Part shown: one piece after another, positions 24,030 through 31,907 of the stretch
Position numbering within the stretch: the first letter of the stretch is position 1
Layout: each line of letters opens with the position of its first letter
NCBI RefSeq assembly: GCF_010682065.1
Contig: NZ_JAAGWG010000011.1
Span: forward strand, 85,896 to 149,895
Direction of reading: 5' to 3'
Length of the DNA: 64,000 bases
DNA from: Blastococcus saxobsidens
GTDB taxonomy: Bacteria > Actinomycetota > Actinomycetes > Mycobacteriales > Geodermatophilaceae
The notes under the pieces: generated by a model
What the model saw: the letters and a program-made list of their open reading frames with translations, nothing else
What the model was told of the DNA's origin: nothing
Database searches by the model: none
Made by a program: the position numbers and the translations under genes

Positions 24030-25325
24030 GTGCCCCTGCCCACCCTCTTCCGCAACCGCGACTTCACGCTCTACTGGTCCGGGGTCGTCCTCAGCCAGAT
24101 CGGCACCCGCGGCACCGTCGCGGCGAACTACTTCCACGTCTACGCGCTGACCGACTCCATCGCCTACACGGGGCTGGTCGGCGCAGGGCAGGCGGTGGCG
24201 CTCATCCTGCTCAGCCCGCTGGGCGGGGCTCTGGCCGACCGGTACGACCGCCGGCGGCTGCTGCAGGCGGCGCAGGCGGCGGCACTCGTCGTCGCGCTGG
24301 CCCTGACCGTGGTCACCTTCTCCGGGGCGGTGCAGGCCTGGCACGTCGTCGTCAGCGTGCTGTTCACGACGGCGGCAGCGACGTTCGACCAGCCCGCCCG
24401 GCAGGCGCTCATCCCGGCGCTGGTGGGGCGCCAGCACATCGGCGAGGCGATCGCGCTGCTCAACCCGTCGCGGGAGGTGGCGGTGCTGCTCGGCCCGCTG
24501 CTGGCCGGGGTGCTCATCGCCGCGGGCGGTCCGGAGCTGATGTACCTGGTCGACGTGGTCACCTACGCGGTCCTCGTCGTCGGGCTGTCCTTCATCAGGA
24601 CACCGCCGCTGGTGGCCGGCCCGGCGGCGCCGACGTCGATCGTCGCCAGCATCGCGGAGGGTGCGCGGTACGTCATCCGGCGGCCGCTGATCACCAGCCT
24701 CATGGGGCTGGACCTCTCGGCGACGGTGCTGTCGGCCTACCGGGTCCTCCTGCCCGCGCTCGCGACCGACGTCCTCGCCGTCGGCGCCACCGGGTACGGG
24801 GTGCTGTCCAGCGCTCCGTCGGCCGGTGCCCTGCTGGCCACCTACACCATCTTCCGGGTGGTCAAGGACTCGCGGCGGCAGGGCCGCATCCTGCTCCTGT
24901 CGACGTTCCTCTACGGCATCGCGGCGATCGCCCTGGCGCAGTCACCGTTCGTCTGGCTGGCCGTCGGGGCGGCGCTCCTGCTCGGCGCCTTCGACGCGAT
25001 GGCGACCACCATCCGCCACGCGGCCGTGCAGATCGACACCCCGGACGAGATCCGTGGACGGGTGACGGCGTTCTACCAGATGTCCTCGCGAGGCGGACCG
25101 GCGATCGGGGACGTCGCCATGGGGGCGTTCGCGGCGGTGGTCGGCCCGGTGCTCGCGCTGACCATCGGGGGCATCGGCCCGATGCTGGTGGCCGCGGCCT
25201 TCTCGGCGCGGCCCAACGTGGTGCGTGACTACCGGGGCGTCGTCGAGGAGGCGGACGAGCCCCCGGAGCCGGTCGCACCGCCGGACGCCCGGCCGGTCGC
25301 GGGGGAGACCCGCACCCCCACCTGA
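24030..25325 (+). CDS. MFS transporter (EntS-like) coupled to the ABC operon
   Basis: A 431-residue Major Facilitator carrier whose GTG start abuts the ATPase stop, so it is translationally coupled to the ABC system. The opening LFRNRDFTLYWSGVVLSQIG and the loop ALADRYDRRRLL after TM2 are typical of the EntS/MFS_3 exporters, and about 11-12 spans follow. Coupling an importer of Fe3+/chelate type with an EntS-like exporter is reminiscent of chelator or metabolite cycling, though no chelator synthesis genes are seen. The C-terminal tail is hydrophilic and Pro-rich. Substrate unknown. Confidence 0.85.
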   Translation: MPLPTLFRNRDFTLYWSGVVLSQIGTRGTVAANYFHVYALTDSIAYTGLVGAGQAVALILLSPLGGALADRYDRRRLLQAAQAAALVVALALTVVTFSGAVQAWHVVVSVLFTTAAATFDQPARQALIPALVGRQHIGEAIALLNPSREVAVLLGPLLAGVLIAAGGPELMYLVDVVTYAVLVVGLSFIRTPPLVAGPAAPTSIVASIAEGARYVIRRPLITSLMGLDLSATVLSAYRVLLPALATDVLAVGATGYGVLSSAPSAGALLATYTIFRVVKDSRRQGRILLLSTFLYGIAAIALAQSPFVWLAVGAALLLGAFDAMATTIRHAAVQIDTPDEIRGRVTAFYQMSSRGGPAIGDVAMGAFAAVVGPVLALTIGGIGPMLVAAAFSARPNVVRDYRGVVEEADEPPEPVAPPDARPVAGETRTPT

Positions 25326-25540
25326 CGTCCGCCCGCGCTCGGGTGCCGGGCGGCGCGGCGCGCCCAGTGGCGTGATCAAGCCCACCCACCCGTGCGCGGG
25401 AGGTCACAGCGTTCGCGGCGAACCCGCAGGTCGGAGCGGCTTAGAGTCGAGGGGAAGCGCCACCCGGGTCGATGGAGACGTCGGGAGGCCGGCCCACGAC
25501 GTGCGGCCGAGCGCGCTCCGGACCGTCGAGGAGATCTGCC

Positions 25541-25711
25541 ATGAACCCTGCCCTGTTCGTCACCGAGGGTGTCAGCACCGACCTCATCGCCGGCGGTGAG
25601 CCGCGGCTGCGCCGCCACCGCGGGAGCGACGGCTCCTGGTTCACCCGCGCCGCGCAGTTCGTCCGCCGCCTGCGCCCGGCGTCGGTCCGGGTACCGGTCC
25701 TCTCCCGCTGA
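25541..25711 (+). CDS. Small uncharacterised basic protein (56 aa)
   Basis: A 56-codon frame with ATG 25541 and GAGGAG 7 nt upstream. The peptide starts MNPALFVTEGVSTDLI and ends in an Arg-rich amphipathic helix-like segment (FTRAAQFVRRLRPASVRV). There is no export signal. It lies after the ABC-MFS operon and convergent with the RpiB-like gene, with 18 bp between the stops. I do not recognise a family. The good RBS and isolated position make it a plausible small protein. Longer in-frame starts exist but lack an RBS. Confidence 0.5.
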   Translation: MNPALFVTEGVSTDLIAGGEPRLRRHRGSDGSWFTRAAQFVRRLRPASVRVPVLSR

Positions 25712-25729
25712 CCCCTGGGGCCGGTCGCG

Positions 25730-26185
25730 CTACAGCAGCGACTCGCCCCGCTCCAGCGCCTGGATCATCGCCACGCGGCGGGCGTGCACGTCGCCCTTGA
25801 ACGGCGTCGCCAACCACGTGGCCAGCACCAGCTCCGCCGTGCCGGGCGCGATCACCTTGGCCCCGAGGACCAGCACGTTGGAGTCGTTGTTCCCGCGGGA
25901 GATCTCGGCGTGCCACACGTCGGGGCACAGTCCCGCACGGATGCCGGCCAGCTTGTTGCAGGCGATCACCTCGCCCTGGCCGCTGCCGCCGACGACGACC
26001 GCCCGGTCGGCCCGGCCGTCCACCACCCGCCGGCAGACGTCCTCGCACAGCGGGGGGTAGTCGACGACCTCGTCGGGCGAGGTCGGCCCGCGGTCGTCGA
26101 CCACGTGGCCCGCGGCCCGCAGGGTGTCGACCAGCCGGGCCTTGAGGGCGACGCCGTTGTGGTCGGCGGTGATGGCGATCCGCAC
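25730..26185 (-). CDS. RpiB/LacA/LacB-family sugar-phosphate isomerase-like protein
   Basis: A 151-residue protein of the RpiB/LacAB family, which isomerises ribose 5-phosphate or related aldose phosphates. The active-site loop reads GGSGQGEVIACNK. Like mycobacterial RpiB it lacks the E. coli active-site cysteine and carries Glu72 at the position of the mycobacterial catalytic Glu. His9 in TADHNG and the phosphate-binding Arg83 in GIRAGL are present. It begins 9 bp after the stop of the decarboxylase-like gene and is read from the same promoter. In this setting it may act on a pathway intermediate rather than in the pentose-phosphate pathway. Confidence 0.85.
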   Translation of the reverse strand: MRIAITADHNGVALKARLVDTLRAAGHVVDDRGPTSPDEVVDYPPLCEDVCRRVVDGRADRAVVVGGSGQGEVIACNKLAGIRAGLCPDVWHAEISRGNNDSNVLVLGAKVIAPGTAELVLATWLATPFKGDVHARRVAMIQALERGESLL

Positions 26186-26194
26186 GTCCCCCCC

Positions 26195-27136
26195 TCAGCC
26201 CGTGACGTCGCGCGTGCCGGGGGCGAAGACGTCCTCCAGGCGCGGTGCGCGGTCGAGGATGTGCTGGTCCACCGCGGTCCGCAGCAGGCCCTCGAGCACC
26301 TCCCGGTTGGGCTCGATCCCGTACGGCAGGGGATCGTCCCACCCGGTGAGCTCCAGAACGGTGCGGTGCATGCGGTCGGTCGCCGTCTCCTGCGGCAGGG
26401 ACCCGCTGCGCAACTGCTCCACGTAGCGCCGTTTGGACTCGGCGAAGGCGTCGAACACCCGGCGCCCGAGGTCGGGGTGCTGCTCGAGCAACTCGTCCCG
26501 GACGACGACGAGGTGGTTGATCGGCCACAGGCCCCGCTGCAGGGCCGCGTGCGCCGCGCCCTCGGGGAGCAGCGGCCGGGCGTCGGGGGAGTCGATCTCC
26601 ACCCCGACCACCGCGGCCAGGTCCCCGCTGGCGAGCATCTCGTCGAGGGTGCGTCCCGGGTCGACGGGCACGACGTTCGCCGGCGGGCGGTAGGCCTCGA
26701 CGTGCTCGTCGCCGGAGAGCACCCAGGTGACCGAGTCCAGGTCCACCCCGTGCTCGTCGGCCAGCACCGAGCGCGCCCACACGCCGGTGGTGACCGTGTA
26801 GCCCCGGTTGACGCCGACCTTCCGGCCCTCGAGCTGCTTCGGCGAGGTGATGCCGTGCCGCGTGTCGACGGTGATCGCCCCGTGGTGGAAGCCGCGGACG
26901 AGGAACGCCGGCACCGCGGTGAAGCGGACGCCGTGCGCCTTCGCGACCAGGTAGGTCGTGAGCGCCATCTCGCAGACGTCGAACTCCAGGTTCCGCACCA
27001 TCCGGCGGAAGCCCTGCACCAGCACCGGGACGTCGACGAAGTCGAGGGTCGCGCCCTCGGGGGTGACGCTCCCGTCGAGGAGCGCCCGGTTGTTGCCCTG
27101 GGCGCGCGTGACGGTGCGCAGGTTCAGGTCGGCCAT
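26195..27136 (-). CDS. 4,5-Dihydroxyphthalate decarboxylase-like protein 1
   Basis: A 313-residue protein with the periplasmic-binding-protein-type fold shared by 4,5-dihydroxyphthalate decarboxylases (Pht5 family). Family-like segments are FDVCEMALTTYLVAKAHG (about 53-70), the ligand-loop histidines in GFHHGAITVD, and the interdomain segment GRKVGVNRGYTVT. There is no signal peptide, so it is cytosolic and not an ABC binding protein. The known reaction converts 4,5-dihydroxyphthalate to protocatechuate plus CO2. A paralogue is at 30,052-31,041; they are clearly diverged and may act on different acids. The ATG at 27136 lacks a strong RBS; a GTG six codons upstream is an alternative. Operator O8 is 24 bp upstream. 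Confidence 0.78.
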   Translation of the reverse strand: MADLNLRTVTRAQGNNRALLDGSVTPEGATLDFVDVPVLVQGFRRMVRNLEFDVCEMALTTYLVAKAHGVRFTAVPAFLVRGFHHGAITVDTRHGITSPKQLEGRKVGVNRGYTVTTGVWARSVLADEHGVDLDSVTWVLSGDEHVEAYRPPANVVPVDPGRTLDEMLASGDLAAVVGVEIDSPDARPLLPEGAAHAALQRGLWPINHLVVVRDELLEQHPDLGRRVFDAFAESKRRYVEQLRSGSLPQETATDRMHRTVLELTGWDDPLPYGIEPNREVLEGLLRTAVDQHILDRAPRLEDVFAPGTRDVTG

Positions 27137-27159
27137 GGCGGCGGACGCTAGCACGCTGG

Positions 27160-27178
27160 TGGTCAGACCAATAGACCG
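27160..27178. promoter_or_regulatory. GntR/FadR-type operator O8 (divergent)
   Basis: The core TGGTCAGACCA (27160-27170) is perfect. On the minus strand the third half-site CGGTCTAT (27178-27171) lies 8 bp in phase. It is shared by the leftward decarboxylase-isomerase unit (24 bp) and the rightward dehydrogenase-LigK-LigJ operon (53 bp). Confidence 0.85.
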
Positions 27179-27222
27179 TCGATTAGGGTGGCCCGCGACA
27201 CACACCGGAGGAGGGGGCAGCG

Positions 27223-28338
27223 ATGGCAGAGCAGGTGCTCGCAGCGGTTCGCACCGCACCGGGGACGACGGAGCTCCGTGAGTTCCCGATGCCCGACATC
27301 GCGGACGACGCCGCGTTGCTCAAGATCGAGGTGGCCGGCATCTGCGGCACCGACGTCAAGCTGTACCGCAGGCCCACGATCGACGGGCCGGTGATCATGG
27401 GGCACGAGAACGTCGGCATCGTCGCCCGGGCGGGCGCGAAGTGGTCGAAGATCCACGGCCTCGCCGAGGGCGACCGGATCTTCGTCGAGCACTACGTCGG
27501 CTGCATGCACTGCGAGTGGTGCCGGGCGGGGGAGTACCGCCACTGCGAGCTCACCGACTGGCGCACCAACCCCGATGCCCGTCGCTACGGCTACACCTCG
27601 TCGGACAACCCCGGCCGCCTCTGGGGCGGCTTCGCGCAGTACATGTACCTGCCGTGGAACGCCGTCACCCACAAGGTGCCCGACGGCGTCAGCGCCGAGC
27701 TCGCCGGCCTGGTGACCCCGCTGTCCAACGGGATCGAGTGGGCGCTCAACGCGGGCAAGGTCGGCTACGCGACCACCGTGCTGATCCAGGGACCCGGTCA
27801 GCAGGGGCTCTCCCAGGTCGTCGCGTCCAAGCAGGCCGGTGCCTCGCTGATCGTCGTCACCGGCACCACCCGCGACGCGACCCGGCTGCAGCTGGCCCGG
27901 GACCTCGGCGCGGACGCGGTCATCGACGTCCAGCAGGAGAACCCGCTGGAGCGGGTCCTGGAGCTCACGGGGGGCGTGGGTGTCGACGTCGTCCTGGACT
28001 GCACCTCGGGGGCCGGGACCGCGCCCGTCCTGCTCGGCATCGACGCGCTGAAGCGGCGCGAGGGGATCATGGTGACCCAGGGCGAGGAGGCGGCGTTCCC
28101 CGACTTCCCGCTGAAGAAGATGACCGAGAAGTGCATCACCCTCGGCAGCGCCCGCGGCCACAGCTACCGCTCCGTGGAGCTGGCGCTGGACCAGCTGGCG
28201 TCGGGCCGGTTCCCCCTGGAGCGGCTGGCCACGCACAGCTTCGGCCTCGAGGACGTCGACCACGCCATCCGGGCCCTCGCCGGCGAGACCGGCGAGGACG
28301 CGCTGCACATCTCGCTCAAGCCCTGGGGCGACGAGTGA
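27223..28338 (+). CDS. Zinc-dependent alcohol dehydrogenase (MDR superfamily)
   Basis: A 371-residue medium-chain dehydrogenase. The catalytic zinc ligands are visible as Cys in GICGTDVK and the His/Glu of GHEN. The structural zinc lobe [15 protein letters not shown] has four cysteines. The Rossmann motif is GPGQQGL, slightly divergent from GxGxxG. It oxidises an alcohol or dihydrodiol with NAD(P)+. ATG 27223 follows GGAGGAGGGGG. It is the first gene of a five-gene operon (with the LigK-, LigJ- and decarboxylase-like genes and beta-HAD 2) behind operator O8. In a phthalate-type route a dihydrodiol dehydrogenase is needed, and this could fill that role (inference). Confidence 0.88.
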   Translation: MAEQVLAAVRTAPGTTELREFPMPDIADDAALLKIEVAGICGTDVKLYRRPTIDGPVIMGHENVGIVARAGAKWSKIHGLAEGDRIFVEHYVGCMHCEWCRAGEYRHCELTDWRTNPDARRYGYTSSDNPGRLWGGFAQYMYLPWNAVTHKVPDGVSAELAGLVTPLSNGIEWALNAGKVGYATTVLIQGPGQQGLSQVVASKQAGASLIVVTGTTRDATRLQLARDLGADAVIDVQQENPLERVLELTGGVGVDVVLDCTSGAGTAPVLLGIDALKRREGIMVTQGEEAAFPDFPLKKMTEKCITLGSARGHSYRSVELALDQLASGRFPLERLATHSFGLEDVDHAIRALAGETGEDALHISLKPWGDE

Positions 28339-29039
28339 GCGCCATCCGGGGGGACGTCGTCGTCACGGGGATCGCCAGGGCGGACCGCGCGGCCGTCGAC
28401 GGCCTGGCCGAGTGCGGCGTCGCGACCGTCCACGAGGCGCAGGGGCGCACGCACCTGCTGGACCCGACCCTGCGGCCGGTGTTCCCGGGCGCCCGGATCG
28501 CCGGCACCGCGGTCACCGTGAGCCTGCCGCCGGGTGACAACTGGATGGTGCACGTCGCGGTCGAGCAGTGCGCCGAGGGGGACGTCCTGGTCATCGCCCC
28601 GACGACGCCGTCGCAGGCGGCCTACATCGGTGACCTGCTGGCCACCGCGCTGGCCACCCGGGGGGTCCGCGGCGTGGTGGTGGACGCGGGGGTCCGCGAC
28701 GTGGCGGAGCTGACCGGCATGGCCTTCCCGGCGTGGTCCCGGCACGTGTCGGCGTTCGGCTGCGTGAAGGAGACGCTCGGCAGCGTCAACGTCGGCGTGG
28801 TCTGCGCCGGTCAGTGGATCGAGCCGGGCGACGTGGTCGTCGCCGACGACGACGGCGTGGTGGTGGTCCCGCGGGACCGCGCAGCCGAGGTGCTGGTGGC
28901 CGCCCGGGCGCGCGAGGAGCGGGAGGCCGGCATCCGCGAGCGCTACCGCGCCGGGCAGCTGGGCCTGGACATGAACCACATGCGGGAGCCCCTGGCCGCC
29001 AAGGGCCTCCGCTACGTCGAGCAGGAGCCCTCACGGTGA
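28335..29039 (+). CDS. 4-Carboxy-4-hydroxy-2-oxoadipate aldolase-like protein (LigK/RraA family)
   Basis: A 234-residue protein of the RraA-like/HMG aldolase family. LigK/GalC members cleave 4-carboxy-4-hydroxy-2-oxoadipate to pyruvate and oxaloacetate, the final step of the protocatechuate 4,5-cleavage and gallate pathways. The signature is [13 protein letters not shown] (about 115-127), whose Arg and Asp bind substrate and metal, and it is preceded by [12 protein letters not shown]. The C-terminal tail after DDDGVVVVP is longer than in regulator RraA, as in true aldolases. GTG 28335 overlaps the dehydrogenase stop (GTGA), and the stop overlaps the LigJ-like start in the same way. This supports stoichiometric expression with its pathway neighbour. 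Confidence 0.87.
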   Translation: MSAIRGDVVVTGIARADRAAVDGLAECGVATVHEAQGRTHLLDPTLRPVFPGARIAGTAVTVSLPPGDNWMVHVAVEQCAEGDVLVIAPTTPSQAAYIGDLLATALATRGVRGVVVDAGVRDVAELTGMAFPAWSRHVSAFGCVKETLGSVNVGVVCAGQWIEPGDVVVADDDGVVVVPRDRAAEVLVAARAREEREAGIRERYRAGQLGLDMNHMREPLAAKGLRYVEQEPSR

Positions 29040-30046
29040 TCATCGACTGCCACGGTCACTACACGACCGAGCCGGGCCAGCTGAAGCTCTTCCGCCAGGC
29101 GCAGAAGGCCGCGCTCGACAGCGGCGGCGCCGCGCCCCGGCTCGGGACCATCAGCGACGACGAGGTCCGCGAGAGCGTCGAGGGCAACCAGCTGAGGGTG
29201 CTGCGCGAGCGCGGCGGTGACCTGATGATCTTCTCGCCCCGGGCCTCGGGGATGGAGCACCACGTGACCGACCGGGACACCGCCGTCGCGTGGGCCCGTG
29301 CCAGCAACGACCTCGTCGCCCGCGTCGCCGACCTCTACCCGCAGCACTTCGCGGCGGTCTGCCAGCTCCCGCAGACCCCCGGGGGCGCACTGGACGACGT
29401 CGTCGCCGAGCTGCGCCGCTGCGTCGAGGAGCGTGGGTTCGTCGGCGCCAACCTCAACCCGGATCCCTCCGGCGGGCACTGGAACTCCCCGCCGCTGACC
29501 GATCCGTACTGGTACCCGGTGTACGAGGCGCTCGTGGAGCTCGACGTGCCGGCGATGGTGCACGTCTCCAGCTCCTGCAACCCCAACTTCCACGCGCTCG
29601 GCGCCCATTACCTCAACGCCGACACCTCCGCCTTCATGCAGTTGCTGGAGGGTGACCTGTTCGAGCGGTTCCCGACGCTGCGGCTGGTCATCCCGCACGG
29701 CGGCGGGGCGGTGCCCTACCACTGGGGCCGGTACCGGGGGCTCTCGATGCGCATAGGGTGGAAGGACCCGTCGGAGCTGCTGCGCAACGTCTTCTTCGAC
29801 ACCTGCGTGTACCACCAGCCGGGGATCGACCTGCTGACCCGGGTGATCCCGGCGGAGAACATCCTCTTCGCCTCCGAGATGCTCGGTGCGGTGCGAGGCG
29901 GGGACCCGGAGACCGGCATCGCCTGGGACGACACCAAGCGGTACCTGGACGCGGCCGGTCTGGACGAGACCCGGCTGCAGGCCATCTTCGAGGACAATGC
30001 CCGCCGGGTCTACCCCCGGCTCGATGCCCGCCTGAGAGGGAAGTGA
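29036..30046 (+). CDS. 4-Oxalomesaconate hydratase-like amidohydrolase (LigJ family)
   Basis: A 336-residue amidohydrolase_2-fold protein closely resembling LigJ, the zinc-dependent hydratase converting 4-oxalomesaconate to 4-carboxy-4-hydroxy-2-oxoadipate. The metal-binding opening IDCHGHYTT (His6, His8), the central histidines around residue 180 ([13 protein letters not shown]), [13 protein letters not shown] and [11 protein letters not shown] near the C terminus are LigJ-like. The product of this enzyme is the substrate of the LigK-like aldolase encoded immediately upstream, overlapping by 4 nt. That pairing is the strongest clue that the island ends in a 4,5-cleavage-type lower pathway. 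Confidence 0.87.
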   Translation: MIIDCHGHYTTEPGQLKLFRQAQKAALDSGGAAPRLGTISDDEVRESVEGNQLRVLRERGGDLMIFSPRASGMEHHVTDRDTAVAWARASNDLVARVADLYPQHFAAVCQLPQTPGGALDDVVAELRRCVEERGFVGANLNPDPSGGHWNSPPLTDPYWYPVYEALVELDVPAMVHVSSSCNPNFHALGAHYLNADTSAFMQLLEGDLFERFPTLRLVIPHGGGAVPYHWGRYRGLSMRIGWKDPSELLRNVFFDTCVYHQPGIDLLTRVIPAENILFASEMLGAVRGGDPETGIAWDDTKRYLDAAGLDETRLQAIFEDNARRVYPRLDARLRGK

Positions 30047-30051
30047 CCCCC

Positions 30052-31041
30052 GTGTCCCGACTGCACCTGACGTTCGCCTGCGGCGACTACGACCGGACCC
30101 GCGCCCTGGAGGAGGGCACGGTCCGCCCCGACGGCATCGACCTGACCTACCTGCGGCTGCCGGTGGAGGAGACCTTCTTCCGGATGATGCGGTACCGGGA
30201 GTTCGAGGTCGCCGAGATGTCGCTGTCGTCCTACGTGAAGTCCCTCGACCTCGAGGACCCGCCGTTCGTCGCGCTGCCGGTCTACACCTCGCGGCAGTTC
30301 CGGCACACCGGGATCTTCGTGAACGCCCGCTCGGGCATCGACAAGCCCGAGGACCTGCGCGGCAAGGTCGTGGGCACGCCGGAGTGGCAGCTGACCGCGA
30401 ACGTCTGGATCCGGGGCTTCCTCGCCGACCAGTACGGCGTGCCGGTCGACTCGGTCGAGTACCGGACCGGCGGCCAGGAGACCCCGGGCCGGATCGAGAA
30501 GGCCGCGGTGGATCTCGGCGAACGCATCCGCATCTCGCCGATCGGACCGGGCCAGACGCTGTCGCAGATGCTGGCCGACGGCGAGATCGACGCCTTCCAG
30601 GGGCCGCGGGTGCCGTCGTCCTTCGTGCCCGGAGGCAACGTGCGCCGGCTGTTCGCCGACCCGGTGGCCGCCGAGAAGCAGTACTTCGCCGAGACCGGGA
30701 TCTTCCCGATCATGCACGTCGTGGTCGTGCGCCGGGACGTCTACGACAGGCACCCGTGGGTGGCCCAGACGCTCACCAAGGCGTTCCACCTGGCGAAGCA
30801 GAAGGCGGCGGCCGAGCTGTACGACGCCTCGGCGCTGCGCTTCATGCTGCCCTGGCTCATCCCCGGCCTCGAGGAGGCGCGGACCCTGATGGGTGACGAC
30901 TACTGGTCCTACGGCCTCCAGGCCAACGAGCACGTGCTGAGCACGTTCCTGGGCTACCACCACGAGCAGGGGCTGTCCCGGCGGCGGTACGAGCCGGCGG
31001 AGCTCTTCGCGCCGGAAGCCACCGAGACGTTCGTCATCTGA
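30052..31041 (+). CDS. 4,5-Dihydroxyphthalate decarboxylase-like protein 2
   Basis: A 329-residue cytosolic protein of the Pht5-type decarboxylase family. The family landmarks are LHLTFACGDYDRT at the N terminus, FEVAEMSLSSYV (about 60-71), the substrate-loop RQFRHTGIFVN and GKVVGTPEWQ. It matches the described decarboxylase pattern better than the paralogue at 26,195. The reaction would supply protocatechuate or an analogue to ring cleavage. GTG 30052 fits the RBS GAGAGGGA; GTG 30043 would overlap the LigJ-like stop but sits too close to that RBS. It is the fourth gene of the dehydrogenase-LigK-LigJ operon and overlaps the next gene by 1 nt. Confidence 0.85.
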   Translation: MSRLHLTFACGDYDRTRALEEGTVRPDGIDLTYLRLPVEETFFRMMRYREFEVAEMSLSSYVKSLDLEDPPFVALPVYTSRQFRHTGIFVNARSGIDKPEDLRGKVVGTPEWQLTANVWIRGFLADQYGVPVDSVEYRTGGQETPGRIEKAAVDLGERIRISPIGPGQTLSQMLADGEIDAFQGPRVPSSFVPGGNVRRLFADPVAAEKQYFAETGIFPIMHVVVVRRDVYDRHPWVAQTLTKAFHLAKQKAAAELYDASALRFMLPWLIPGLEEARTLMGDDYWSYGLQANEHVLSTFLGYHHEQGLSRRRYEPAELFAPEATETFVI

Positions 31042-31862
31042 TGGCGGCTCCCGAGGAGGTCCGCACCGTCGGGGTCGTGGGCTGGGGCCGGATGGGCGCC
31101 GAGATGGGCCGTTGGCTGCTCGAGCGCGGCTGGCCGGTCCTCGCGACCGATCCGGCGCCGGGCGCGGAGGACCGGATCCGGGCGGCGGGCGCGCAGTTCC
31201 GCGGCTCGGCTGCCGACGTCGCCCGGGAGGCCGACCTGGTGCTGCTGGTCGTCGTGGACGACGCGCAGGTGGAGGCGGCGATCGTCGGCGACGGCGGCAT
31301 CCGGGACGCGGCCCGTCCGGGCACCGTGGTGGCGATCTGCGCGTCCGTGCGGCCCGACACCTGCGTCCGGATGGCCGAGGCGGCCGCGGAGCGGGGCGTC
31401 GCGGTGGTCGACGTCGCACTGGTCGGGGGCGAGCGGGCGGCGGAGCAGGCCGGCCTGACGCTGATGTGCGGCGGCGACCCCGAGGTGCTCGACCGGTGCG
31501 CGCAGGCCTTCGCGGCGTTCGCGACCGACGTCTGCCACATCGGTGGGCCCGGCACCGGGCAGGTGGCGAAGAGTGCCAACAACGTGCTCATGTGGACGGC
31601 CCTGCGGGCCGACGTCGAGGTGCTGCGGCTGGCCAGGTCGCTCGGTGTCGCGCCGGGCCGGCTGCGCAGCATCCTGGGCGCCGGCACCGGCGCCAACCAG
31701 GTGCTCGCCGACTGGGGGCTGCACCGGCTGCGCTGGCCGGCGAAGGACCTGGAGGTCGCCCTGGCCATGGCCGAGGAGGCCGGCGTGGACGTGCCGCTGG
31801 TGCGGGCGCTCCAGCCGCTGGTGACGGAGCTGACCCGCGAGGACCTGGCCGACCTGCGCTGA
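31041..31862 (+). CDS. Beta-hydroxyacid dehydrogenase family protein 2
   Basis: A 273-residue NAD(P)-binding dehydrogenase. The dinucleotide motif is VGWGRMG (13-19), the substrate-binding segment is DVALVGGERAAEQ (about 124-136), and catalytic Lys177 is in GQVAKSANN. The ATG overlaps the decarboxylase-like stop (TGATG). It is a paralogue of the protein at 18,618-19,463 with shared family-specific segments; in the LigJ/LigK context it could reduce or oxidise a hydroxydicarboxylate. A strong palindromic terminator follows. Confidence 0.88.
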   Translation: MAAPEEVRTVGVVGWGRMGAEMGRWLLERGWPVLATDPAPGAEDRIRAAGAQFRGSAADVAREADLVLLVVVDDAQVEAAIVGDGGIRDAARPGTVVAICASVRPDTCVRMAEAAAERGVAVVDVALVGGERAAEQAGLTLMCGGDPEVLDRCAQAFAAFATDVCHIGGPGTGQVAKSANNVLMWTALRADVEVLRLARSLGVAPGRLRSILGAGTGANQVLADWGLHRLRWPAKDLEVALAMAEEAGVDVPLVRALQPLVTELTREDLADLR

Positions 31863-31871
31863 GGCCTGCCT

Positions 31872-31901
31872 CCCCCGTGGCGGCCCGGGCCGCCACGGGG
31901 G
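31872..31901. terminator. Palindromic convergent terminator
   Basis: A 30-bp perfect palindrome (15 bp each arm, centre 31886/31887) lies 10 nt after the beta-HAD stop and 7 nt before the convergent reductase stop. It is suited to terminate both transcripts. Confidence 0.85.
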
Positions 31902-31907
31902 CGAGGG

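Noticed and set aside
20979..24437. A minus-strand open frame of about 1,150 codons opposite the ABC transporter genes
   Set aside because: It mirrors well-supported genes on the plus strand, has a low-complexity Gln/Arg/Gly/Asp composition and no domain. It arises from high third-position GC.
26195..31041. ABC-type solute-binding proteins for the two Pht5-like genes
   Set aside because: The fold is similar, but neither protein has a signal peptide or lipobox and both neighbour pathway enzymes, so cytosolic decarboxylases fit better.
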